The position numbers and the translations under genes are program-made. DNA of 64,000 nt from Vagococcus salmoninarum. GTDB taxonomy: Bacteria > Bacillota > Bacilli > Lactobacillales > Vagococcaceae. Each line of letters opens with the position of its first letter. Position 1 is the stretch's first letter. Location: assembly GCF_003987495.1 (NCBI RefSeq), contig NZ_NGJU01000001.1:276744-340743 (forward strand), in the 5' to 3' direction. Positions 25,528-33,476 of this stretch are shown piece by piece. Below the pieces are notes generated by a model. It ran no database searches. It saw only the letters and a list, made by a program, of their open reading frames with translations, and had not been told where the DNA came from.

Positions 25528-26835
25528 ATGTCTTACTATCCAGACATTGCTAAAGTCACTTTTGAAGGTGTTGATTCGACCAATCCTTTTGCCTTCCGTC
25601 ACTACAATCGCCAAGAAGTAATTATGGGAAAAACAATGAAAGAGCATTTACGTTTTGCTGCTGCATACTGGCACACGATGAACCAAGATGGTTCCGATCC
25701 TTTTGGTAGTGGCACGAATCTTAGAACTTGGCTGACAGATGACCCAATGACAACTGCCAAAAATCGGGTGGAAGGCTTCTTCGAAATTTTAGTTAAACTA
25801 GACATTGAGTATTTTTGTTTCCATGACAGTGATGTGGCCCCAGTTGGTCAGTCCTTAACAGAATTTTTTGCCAACTTAGATGTGATTACTGATTTAATGA
25901 AAAAGAAGATGGCTGAAACGGGTATTAAATTACTCTGGAACACCGCTAACTTGTTCACTCATCCCCGCTTTGTGAATGGGGCTGCCTCTTCTAATAATGC
26001 CGACGTGTTTGCCTATGCAGCTGCTCAAGTTAAGAAAGGCTTAGACATTAGCAAAAAACTAGGGGGAGAAAATTACGTCTTTTGGGGTGGCCGTGAAGGC
26101 TATGAATCTTTGTTAAATACTAATATGAAATTTGAAGAAGAAAACATTGCTCGTTTCTTTAAAATGGCAGATGATTATGCTAATAAAATTAACCATCATG
26201 TCCAATTTTTGTTAGAGCCAAAACCAATGGAACCGATGACGCATCAATATGATTATGACGCTGCTACGACAATGGCCTTCATTCAAAAATATGGGTTAAC
26301 CGAGCGCTTTAAACTTAACTTAGAAAATAATCATGCCACATTAGCCGGCCATACTTTTGAGCATGAACTAAATGTTGCTCGTAATTATAACGCCTTAGGG
26401 TCAATTGATGCTAATCAAGGCAATCTTTTGTTAGGTTGGGACATTGATGAATTTCCAACGAACCTTTACGAAACAACCTTGACCGTCTATGAAATTTTAG
26501 AAAATGGTGGAATTGCACCAGGGGGCATTAACTTTGATTCAAAAGTTCGGCGGACATCTTTTGCTATGGAAGACTTATTGACCGCACATATTGCTGGGAT
26601 GGATACTTACGCTCGTGGCTTAAAAGCCGCTGTTAAATTAAAAACAGAAGGCTTTTTCGATGACTTGAAAGCTAAACGATATGCAAGTTACGCCACTGGA
26701 ATCGGTAAAAAAATTGTCACTGATCAAATGGATTTAGAAAAATTAACAGCTTATGCGTTAGAAAATACAGAAATTACAAATGAGTCGAATCGTTTAGAAC
26801 TAGTTAAGTCACGGTTAAATGACTATTTAGTCTAA
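25528..26835 (+). CDS. xylA: Xylose isomerase
   Basis: This is a 435-aa class II xylose isomerase, full length. It converts D-xylose to D-xylulose in the cytoplasm with two divalent metals. Active-site stretches are [11 protein letters not shown] (catalytic His and Asp, about 98-108), [16 protein letters not shown] (metal-binding Glu), [16 protein letters not shown] and [21 protein letters not shown] (metal-binding Asp cluster), then [20 protein letters not shown] precedes the start. It heads an operon with a disrupted xylB and an aldose 1-epimerase. Confidence 0.97.
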   Translation: MSYYPDIAKVTFEGVDSTNPFAFRHYNRQEVIMGKTMKEHLRFAAAYWHTMNQDGSDPFGSGTNLRTWLTDDPMTTAKNRVEGFFEILVKLDIEYFCFHDSDVAPVGQSLTEFFANLDVITDLMKKKMAETGIKLLWNTANLFTHPRFVNGAASSNNADVFAYAAAQVKKGLDISKKLGGENYVFWGGREGYESLLNTNMKFEEENIARFFKMADDYANKINHHVQFLLEPKPMEPMTHQYDYDAATTMAFIQKYGLTERFKLNLENNHATLAGHTFEHELNVARNYNALGSIDANQGNLLLGWDIDEFPTNLYETTLTVYEILENGGIAPGGINFDSKVRRTSFAMEDLLTAHIAGMDTYARGLKAAVKLKTEGFFDDLKAKRYASYATGIGKKIVTDQMDLEKLTAYALENTEITNESNRLELVKSRLNDYLV

Positions 26836-26861
26836 GTAAAGAAGAACAAAGGAGAATAATT

Positions 26862-28373
26862 ATGGCTTAAATCATCGGTCTAGATTTAGGAACAAGTGGG
26901 GTAAAAGGCTTACTCGTCAATCGCCAAGGAGAAGTTCTGCAGACAGCCAGTGCCACTTACCCGTTGTTAACCCCAAAACCAGGATTCAGTGAACAGAATC
27001 CTCAAGAATGGCTAAAAGCAAGTCAAGTAGTCATTAATAAGTTAATCGAATTGGAACCTAAAATATTAAGTGAGTTAGTTGCCATTAGTTTTTCAGGTCA
27101 AATGCATAGTCTAGTTCTCTTAGACGAAAACAAGCAAGTCTTACGGAATGCAATCCTTTGGAACGATGTTCGAACGACGAAAGAGTGTCAGCGAATCATG
27201 GCAGAAAAAGGGGCTGATATTTTAAGGATTACTAAAAATATTGCCCTTGAAGGGTTTACGTTACCAAAAATTTTATGGGTTCAAGAGGAAGAACCAGCTA
27301 CTTGGGAAAAAGTTAGGAGTCTAATGTTGCCAAAAGACTACTTAGGTTTTTGGTTAACAGGTAATCAACGGATGGATTACTCAGATGCAGCTGGGACGTT
27401 GTTATTAGATCTGGAGCAAAAAGAATGGTCTAAAGAAATTATTGAGTATTTCAAGATACCGTTGTCTTATTTACCAGAACTTAGTGAATCTAGTGGCAAA
27501 ATCGGTGAAATGAAAGAGGAACTAAGGAGCTTATTTGGTTTTGAAAACAAAGTTTCGATTTTCGCAGGTGGTGCGGATAATGCTTGTGGCGCGGTTGCTG
27601 CCGGCATTACACGTGAAGGAATTGGCATGAGCAGTATTGGAACTTCAGGGGTCTTTTTAGCTTTTGAAGAAACGGCTCAAGTTGATTATCAAGGGAAGCT
27701 CCATGTCTTTCATCATGGGATTAAAGATCGAGTCTATTCAATGGGAGTGACTTTAGCTGCAGGTCATAGCTTAACTTGGTTTAAAAATAATTTTGCTAAA
27801 GAGCTAAGCTATCCTGAGCTATTATCAACTCTTAATGAGGTCGAGCCGGGGGCTGATGGTTTATTGTTTACGCCATACATAGTCGGTGAGCGAACCCCTC
27901 ATTCAGATAGTCACATTCGCGGAAGTTTTATTGGTTTAGATACAAGGCATGAGGTTAAACATCTTGTCCGAGGGGTGATTGAAGGGATTACTTTTTCATT
28001 GAAGGCATCTCAGGAGCTAATGACCAGCCAAGCCAATAAAACCTTTGAAAAAATTGTGTCAGTTGGTGGCGGTGCTAAAAATGATCAATGGTTGCAAATT
28101 CAAGCGGATATTTTCAATACACCGATAGTGACTTTAAAAGCTGAGGAAGGACCAGGCTTTGGGGCAGTCATGATCGCAGCAGTTGGTCTAGGTTGGTTTG
28201 AAGAAATGACGGAGTGTAGTCAAGCTTTCGTAAGTTATGATCGAAGGTTTGAACCGAATCCCGAAGCGGCTCTTAAATATCAAACTATTTTTGACGTCTA
28301 TAAAAAAGTTTACGGAGCAACCCAAGAAATTAGTCACGAACTTCAAAAACTACGAACCGAAGCTAGTTTGTAA
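26862..28373 (+). pseudogene. xylB: Xylulokinase with a stop codon at codon 3
   Basis: The ribosome-binding site AAAGGAG and ATG at 26862 are followed by GCT then TAA (26868-26870). The same frame then continues without interruption for 500 codons: IIGLDLGTSGVKG (phosphate-binding motif), FSGQMHSLVLLDE, NDVRTTKEC, SIGTSGVFLAFEE, TPYIVGERTPHSD and SVGGGAKND, all normal for FGGY xylulokinase. No ATG, GTG or TTG lies between the stop and the ATP-binding motif. The first alternative, TTG at 26964, would delete that motif. The kinase is therefore predicted non-functional unless the stop is suppressed, corrected by reinitiation at a rare codon, or a sequencing error. In relatives the third codon is often Tyr, one base from TAA. 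Confidence 0.8.
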
Positions 28374-28400
28374 ATTCAGTTTAATTAGGGTGAAAAGCCG

Positions 28401-29435
28401 ATGAAATTAACAGTGGCTAGATTTGGTAGTAGTGGGGAAAAGATAATCAAATTAGAGAACAAAGATGGTTGCCAGTTAGAAGTCAGTAATTATGGTGCTA
28501 GAGTGATTCGTTGGTTAGTGCCGAACCCTTTGAAGCAGCTTCACAATATCGTTTTAGGGTCAGAGAGATTAGTAGATTATTACGGTGAGGCAGTCTATTT
28601 TGGGGCGACGATTGGACCAGTAGCCGGCCGAATTACCCAAGGGAAGTACGAAGATCAAGGGAAAACTTATTACTTAAATCAAAATGAGGGCCAGAATACC
28701 CTTCATGGTGGACGAAGAAGCTTCGAATCACAAATATGGCACAGTCAAATAGTCGATAAACCTGGGGAAATGTCAGTCGTTTTCTCCTATGAGCGGCCTG
28801 CTGGGATGAATGGTTTTCCTGGCAATCTTAAGGCAAAAGTTATCCATACCTTGACGGCAAAGAATGAATGGCGAATTACTTACTACGCTAAAACTGATCA
28901 ACGGACTATTTATAATCCAACGAATCATGTTTATTTTAACTTAAACGGGAAGAGGAGCAGTATCGCAAATCATCGATTGTATTTAGACAGTGATTTTTTC
29001 CTGCCCCTTAACCGGGAATATTTACCAACAGGTGAGATCCGACCAGTCCTTGGCACAGCCTTTGATTTTAAAAAAAATCCCCAAGGGAGCTTTTTATCAC
29101 AAGGGTTAATGAGCCAAGATCAACAAAATCACTTAGTTCAAGGGATTGATCACCCATTTATTTTGAATCAGCAGCAGAAGTATCAGGGAATGCTATCAGC
29201 TGCCAGTTCTGGAATCACCCTCGGCATGGCGACAACTGCCCCAGCAGTTGTCGTTTATACGACTAATCTTGGTGACAGTCAGTTAAGGATATCGCCAGGT
29301 AAGATATTGAAACATCAAGGGGTGACTTTAGAAACACAAATTTTACCAGATGCTATGAATCAGCAGAATTTCGGCTCAATGATGTTGGAACCAGAAGAGT
29401 TATTTTTTAGCCAAACAAGTTATTACATTATTTGA
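28401..29435 (+). CDS. galM: Aldose 1-epimerase (mutarotase)
   Basis: This 344-aa mutarotase interconverts alpha and beta anomers of aldoses. Key features are GARVIRWLVP, the substrate-pocket Arg in GPVAGRITQGKY, NTLHGGRRSFES (catalytic His and pocket residues), the second conserved His in NPTNHVYFNLNG, and the catalytic Glu in GVTLETQILPDAMNQ. It is the last gene of the xylA cluster, 27 bp after xylB. A role in supplying alpha-xylopyranose to XylA is inferred from context. It is followed by a strong terminator. Confidence 0.9.
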   Translation: MKLTVARFGSSGEKIIKLENKDGCQLEVSNYGARVIRWLVPNPLKQLHNIVLGSERLVDYYGEAVYFGATIGPVAGRITQGKYEDQGKTYYLNQNEGQNTLHGGRRSFESQIWHSQIVDKPGEMSVVFSYERPAGMNGFPGNLKAKVIHTLTAKNEWRITYYAKTDQRTIYNPTNHVYFNLNGKRSSIANHRLYLDSDFFLPLNREYLPTGEIRPVLGTAFDFKKNPQGSFLSQGLMSQDQQNHLVQGIDHPFILNQQQKYQGMLSAASSGITLGMATTAPAVVVYTTNLGDSQLRISPGKILKHQGVTLETQILPDAMNQQNFGSMMLEPEELFFSQTSYYII

Positions 29436-29442
29436 GTTGAAC

Positions 29443-29488
29443 AAAACGACTCCTCAACTATTTGTTGTTATTGAGGAGTCGTTTTTTT
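29443..29488 (+). terminator. Terminator of the xyl operon
   Basis: AAAACGACTCCTCAA pairs with TTGAGGAGTCGTTTTTTT across a 13-nt loop. Confidence 0.93.
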
Positions 29489-29640
29489 GTTATCTTAAAA
29501 GATAATTAAAAGCCGATGATAATTTAAGTGAGTTCCCTCGTATTATTTGTACTGTTAGTTAAACGTGGTAAACTTGAATTAGTTAGTGGAACGATTATTA
29601 TGAGAGGATGTGAGTCTGAAGAACGGGTCTGGAGCAGGGA

Positions 29641-29655
29641 ATGTAAACGCTATCT
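29641..29655 (+). promoter_or_regulatory. cre box (CcpA site) before the YfcC-family gene
   Basis: ATGTAAACGCTATCT matches the cre consensus WTGNAANCGNWNNCW at every defined position. It lies 16 bp upstream of the start codon, almost at the ribosome-binding site, so CcpA would block elongation or initiation when preferred sugars are present. Confidence 0.75.
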
Positions 29656-29671
29656 AAAAAGGAGTGAAGAG

Positions 29672-31174
29672 ATGTTTAAACAAAAGAAAAAGTTTGAAAT
29701 GCCCACGGCGTATACGGTATTATTTATTATTATTGTGATCATGGCAGTTTTAACGTGGATTGTGCCAGCTGGTCAATACCAAGTAGATGAAGAGACTGGT
29801 AACTATATTGCTGGCACTTATGAACAAATTGCTAGACAACCCCAAGGCCTTTGGGATGTGATGATGGCGCCAATTAAAGGGATGGTTGGAAGTGAAACAA
29901 CTGGTGGCGCAATTGAAATCTCACTGTTTATTTTATTTATTGGTGGCTTATTAGGGATTGTTAATAAAACAGGTGCCTTTGATGCAGGGGTGGCTTCAGT
30001 TATTAAAAGTCGAAAAGGGAAGGAAAAGTCCTTAATTCCGATCTTAATGATTATTTTCGCAATTGGCGGTACAACCTTTGGGCTGGCTGAAGAAACCTTA
30101 GCATTTTTCCCATTATTGATACCGGTCATGTTAGCTGTTGGCTTTGACTCAGTAGTTGCCATTGCGATTCCTTTAGTTGGCTCTCAAATTGGGTGTTTGG
30201 CATCAACTGTTAACCCATTTTCAACAGGAGTAGCATCAGGGGCTTTAGGGATTAGCCCTGGTGAAGGCTTACTCTCACGGATTATCTTACTCGTGATTTT
30301 AACGACGATTAGCATTTGGTATGTGTATAGTTATGCTAAAAAAGTTGAAGCTGATCCGAAGAATTCATTATTGTACGACCAAAGAGAAGAAGATTTAGAA
30401 CGCTTTAAAATGAATATTGATGACATTAAAGATATTACTAAAAAGCAAAAACAAGTCTTAGTTTTATTTATGATTACTTTTGGGATTTTAATTGTCGGTT
30501 TAGTTCCATGGTCAACGATTAATCCAAACTGGACAATTTTTGAAACAATGACAAGCTGGTTGACTAATCTCCCAGTGATTGGCACGGTGCTTGGTCAAGA
30601 TATGGCACCTTTTGGTACATGGTACTTCTCAGAAATCACGATGCTAATGTTAGCAATGTCGATTGTCATTGCCTTCTTTTATGGCATGTCTGAAAAAGAT
30701 TTTATTGGCACTTTCTTAGAAGGAGCTGGGGATTTTGTTGGTGTGGCAATTGTTGTAGCTGTTGCCAAAGGTATCCAAGTCGTGATGAATGATGGGGCGA
30801 TGACAGCAACAATATTAAATCTAGGTGAACAAGGCTTGCAAAATGTTTCCTCTAGTTTATTTGCCATCTTAGCTTATATCTTCTACATTCCAATGTCATT
30901 CTTAATTCCATCGACTTCCGGCTTAGCCGCGGCGACAATGGGAATCATTGGACCGATGGGGGATTTTGCCGGTGTTTCGAAAGATGTCATTATTACTGCC
31001 TATCAAGCAGCCTCTGGTTGGGCTAACTTAATTACGCCAACTTCAGCGATTGTGATGGGTGCAGTAACGATTGCTCATACAGATTTAAGAGTTTGGTTTA
31101 AGTTTATTACTAAATTAATGATTATTATTTTCGTCGTAACATGTGTCTATTTAGGAATTTTAGCAATACTATAA
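29672..31174 (+). CDS. YfcC family permease (putative peptide/amino-acid or C4-dicarboxylate-type transporter)
   Basis: The chosen start is ATG at 29672, preceded by AAGGAGTG. The frame is open further upstream but without a ribosome-binding site, and the cre box lies there. The protein is 500 aa with about 12 membrane helices. Marks of the YfcC/DcuC-like superfamily are MPTAYTVLFIIIVIMAVLTWIVPAG at the N terminus, GGTTFGLAEETLAFFPLLIP, CLASTVNPFSTGVASGA and FLIPSTSGLAAATMGIIGPM. It is followed 20 bp later by an M20 dipeptidase, so an oligopeptide or modified amino acid is the likely substrate. Direct substrate evidence is absent. Confidence 0.85.
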   Translation: MFKQKKKFEMPTAYTVLFIIIVIMAVLTWIVPAGQYQVDEETGNYIAGTYEQIARQPQGLWDVMMAPIKGMVGSETTGGAIEISLFILFIGGLLGIVNKTGAFDAGVASVIKSRKGKEKSLIPILMIIFAIGGTTFGLAEETLAFFPLLIPVMLAVGFDSVVAIAIPLVGSQIGCLASTVNPFSTGVASGALGISPGEGLLSRIILLVILTTISIWYVYSYAKKVEADPKNSLLYDQREEDLERFKMNIDDIKDITKKQKQVLVLFMITFGILIVGLVPWSTINPNWTIFETMTSWLTNLPVIGTVLGQDMAPFGTWYFSEITMLMLAMSIVIAFFYGMSEKDFIGTFLEGAGDFVGVAIVVAVAKGIQVVMNDGAMTATILNLGEQGLQNVSSSLFAILAYIFYIPMSFLIPSTSGLAAATMGIIGPMGDFAGVSKDVIITAYQAASGWANLITPTSAIVMGAVTIAHTDLRVWFKFITKLMIIIFVVTCVYLGILAIL

Positions 31175-31194
31175 CAGTGTAGAAGGATGATTAG

Positions 31195-32532
31195 ATGAAA
31201 ACATTTATTACCGAAAAACACCAAGCAGCAGCAATTACTAGTTTACAACGTTTAGTTAAAGTCCCATCTTATTTACAAGATGGTATTGAAGGAGCGCCAT
31301 TTGGCCAAGATGTTTTAGATAGTTTAACAGAATGTTTAGGGATTTTTAAAGAAGAAGGCTTTACGACGTTTATCGACCCTGAAGGTTATTACGGCTATGC
31401 AGAAATTGGTTCTGGCCCAGAAATATTCGGCGTTCTCTGTCATATGGATGTGGTGCCAGCAGGGGATTTAAGCTTATGGGAAACACCTGCTTTTGAGGGG
31501 ACAATCAAAGAGGGAGCAATTTACGGTCGTGGGGTTCAAGATGATAAAGGGCCAACGATTGCCGCCCTTTACGCAGTGAAAGCCTTAGTTGAAGCCGATG
31601 TGACTTTTGATAAAACCATTCGTTTCATTTTTGGAACTGACGAAGAAAATTTATGGCGTTGTATGGAGCAATATCATAAAAAAGAACGAGGGATTGACAT
31701 GGGGATTGCCCCAGATGCTAATTTCCCAGTTATTTATGCCGAAAAAGGGTTACTACAAGTGATGTTAACTGGTGAAGGTAGTTCTGATTTTGAAGTTGAG
31801 GGTGGTTCAGCTTTGAATGTCGTCTCTGACACAGCGATTTATCGTGGCAAGGAAGTCGAGGCAGTTAAAACCGAATTAGCGAAACTAGGCTATGACTATC
31901 AAGAAATCAATGGTGACATTCATGTTAAAGGTAAGTCGATTCACTCGAAAGATGCCCCAGCCGGCATTAATGCGAATACTCGTCTGGCAGAAGCGTTAAC
32001 TCATGTTTATGATCAGCAAGGGCTGAAGTTATTAGGCGAAAAAATTAAAGGGGATGCTAATGGTGTGAGTGCCATTGGCGAGTTTGCAGATGAAGCATCT
32101 GGCAAGCTCACCTTTAACGCCGCAACAGTAAAAATTGATCACGAAAAAACAGAAATCGGAATTGATATTAGAATTCCCGTTACAGTAGACAAAGAGGAGG
32201 TTGTTAGTCAACTGACTAACCTAGCTAAAGCGTATGGTTTTGAGTACCATGAGCATGACTACTTAGCTTCCTTGTATGTGCCAGTCGATTCTGAGTTAGT
32301 AACGACTTTGCTTGGAGCTTATCGCGATCTAACTGGGGATCTGACAGAACCACAAATCTCTGGTGGGGCAACATTTGCTCGGACAATGGACAACTGTGTG
32401 GCTTTTGGCGCGATGTTTAATGAGACTAAAGACACGATGCATCAACCAAATGAAGTGTGGCAGCTAGCGGAAATGACTAAAACAATGGAAATTTATGCTG
32501 AAGCCATTTATCGTTTATTTAGTAAAGAGTAA
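31195..32532 (+). CDS. M20 family dipeptidase (Sapep/PepV-like), copy 2
   Basis: This 445-aa protein is a close paralogue of the enzyme at 24029-25363. It carries the same motifs: CHMDVVPAG, GRGVQDDKGPT, GTDEENLWRCM, APDANFPVIYAEKG, SGGATFARTMDNCVAFG. It lies in an operon with the YfcC permease and is followed by a terminator. The two copies flank the xylose cluster, which may have been inserted between duplicated genes. It is probably a cytosolic dipeptidase acting on what the YfcC protein imports (inference). Confidence 0.9.
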   Translation: MKTFITEKHQAAAITSLQRLVKVPSYLQDGIEGAPFGQDVLDSLTECLGIFKEEGFTTFIDPEGYYGYAEIGSGPEIFGVLCHMDVVPAGDLSLWETPAFEGTIKEGAIYGRGVQDDKGPTIAALYAVKALVEADVTFDKTIRFIFGTDEENLWRCMEQYHKKERGIDMGIAPDANFPVIYAEKGLLQVMLTGEGSSDFEVEGGSALNVVSDTAIYRGKEVEAVKTELAKLGYDYQEINGDIHVKGKSIHSKDAPAGINANTRLAEALTHVYDQQGLKLLGEKIKGDANGVSAIGEFADEASGKLTFNAATVKIDHEKTEIGIDIRIPVTVDKEEVVSQLTNLAKAYGFEYHEHDYLASLYVPVDSELVTTLLGAYRDLTGDLTEPQISGGATFARTMDNCVAFGAMFNETKDTMHQPNEVWQLAEMTKTMEIYAEAIYRLFSKE

Positions 32533-32544
32533 AAAAACTTTTTT

Positions 32545-32592
32545 AAATAGTGGGAGAACTGTTCTTTAGAATACTTCTCTCACTATTTTTTG
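32545..32592 (+). terminator. Terminator after dipeptidase copy 2
   Basis: AAATAGTGGGAGAA pairs with TTCTCTCACTATTT (G-T wobble inside) and is followed by TTTT. Confidence 0.85.
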
Positions 32593-32667
32593 TTGTTAAT
32601 TTATAACTGATTCGTTCTGTAGTATAATCAAAAGATAAGTCTGGCTGTTAATAGGAGGAGATCACTG

Positions 32668-33336
32668 TTGGATAAACAACCATTGTCTGAACGAGTGGCA
32701 GATGATATTCAAGAAATGATAATTAGTCAAAAATATCTCGTAGGGGAACGATTAGCAAATGAGTTTGAGTTAGCAGAGGAACTTAAGGTTGGTCGCAATA
32801 CTATCCGAGAAGCAATTAAGTTGTTAGCGTCCAAAAATATTGTCGAAATTCGCCGGGGAAAAGGTACTTTTGTTAGTGAAAGACCAGGACTGATTGATGA
32901 TCCTTTAGGCTTGTCATTTTTAAGTAATCAAGCGTTCTTAAGTGCTGATTTACTTGAAGTTCGCCAAATTATTGAGCCGGCCATTGCTAAATTAGCAGCC
33001 CGAAATAGAACGTCAGAAAACATCGAAGAAATGTTAGCAAGCTGTCTGGCAGTTGAAGAAGCGATAGCCTTAGGCAAAAACCATACAGAAGAAGATATGC
33101 TTTTTCATACAGCGATTGCCAAAGGGACACAAAATCAAGTAATTCCTAATTTAATTCCAATTATTCATTCCTCAATCTCGGCCTTTATTGAAGAAACTAA
33201 CAATGTCTTAAAACAAGAAACAATTACAACCCATCGAGAAATTTTAGCAGCGATTAAGTCAGGTTCAGAAGAACAGGCCGAAGAAGCTATGAAAGAACAT
33301 TTAAGAATTAATGCGGAATTAATTAAAGTAAAATAA
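32668..33336 (+). CDS. GntR-family regulator, FadR subfamily
   Basis: This 222-aa regulator starts at TTG (32668) after GGAGGAG. Its N-terminal winged helix (about 5-72) has the GntR signature LAEELKVGRNTIREAIKLLASKNIVEIRRGKGTFV. The C-terminal FCD effector domain (about 90-215) has LLEVRQIIEPAIAKLAARN, a metal-binding His in DMLFHTAIAKGTQN and THREILAAI, as in metabolite-responsive FadR-type proteins. It lies directly upstream of a gluconokinase-PTS operon that carries a perfect-looking operator, so it is very likely the repressor of that operon with gluconate or a related sugar acid as inducer. Confidence 0.9.
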   Translation: MDKQPLSERVADDIQEMIISQKYLVGERLANEFELAEELKVGRNTIREAIKLLASKNIVEIRRGKGTFVSERPGLIDDPLGLSFLSNQAFLSADLLEVRQIIEPAIAKLAARNRTSENIEEMLASCLAVEEAIALGKNHTEEDMLFHTAIAKGTQNQVIPNLIPIIHSSISAFIEETNNVLKQETITTHREILAAIKSGSEEQAEEAMKEHLRINAELIKVK

Positions 33337-33339
33337 CGC

Positions 33340-33378
33340 CAAAAAAGGGTGCCGGTGACTAGTGTCACGGCCCCTTTT
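33340..33378 (+). terminator. Terminator after the GntR gene
   Basis: GGTGCCGGTGAC-TAGT-GTCACGGCCCC (one imperfect pair) is followed by TTTTTG, with a run of A on the other side. Confidence 0.85.
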
Positions 33379-33388
33379 TGTTTTTTTA

Positions 33389-33402
33389 TGAAAACGCTTT
33401 GA
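33389..33402 (+). promoter_or_regulatory. cre box upstream of gluconokinase
   Basis: TGAAAACGCTTTGA differs in one base from the palindromic core cre TGAAARCGCTTTCA and overlaps the -35 box, a position where CcpA represses by blocking RNA polymerase. Confidence 0.7.
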
Positions 33403-33427
33403 CAAATGGAAGTAGACATGCTAAACT
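33399..33427 (+). promoter_or_regulatory. Promoter of the gluconokinase operon
   Basis: -35 TTGACA (33399-33404), a 17-bp spacer and -10 TAAACT (33422-33427). The expected transcription start lies inside the palindrome that follows. Confidence 0.75.
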
Positions 33428-33429
33428 TT

Positions 33430-33453
33430 TAGACATAGGACGTCCTACGTCTA
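33430..33453 (+). promoter_or_regulatory. GntR-type operator: 24-bp palindrome at the transcription start
   Basis: Two 12-bp half-sites, TAGACATAGGAC and GTCCTACGTCTA, are exact reverse complements except for one symmetrical position pair. The dyad begins three bases after the -10 box, the usual place for a repressor operator. The FadR-type regulator encoded immediately upstream is the likely ligand (inference). Confidence 0.7.
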
Positions 33454-33476
33454 AGAGAAGTAGAAAGGAGAAACGG

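Noticed and set aside
26964-28373. xylB starting at TTG 26964
   Set aside because: This start deletes the phosphate-binding motif DLGTSGVKG and has no ribosome-binding site. The true start is at 26862, with a stop at codon 3.
29528-29671. N-terminal extension of the YfcC protein
   Set aside because: The extension is non-hydrophobic, overlaps the cre box and lacks a start signal. ATG 29672 has AAGGAGTG and the family N terminus.
33378-33476. N-terminal extension of gluconokinase
   Set aside because: It would be translated through the promoter and operator; FGGY kinases begin at the GIDIGTTSTKG region.
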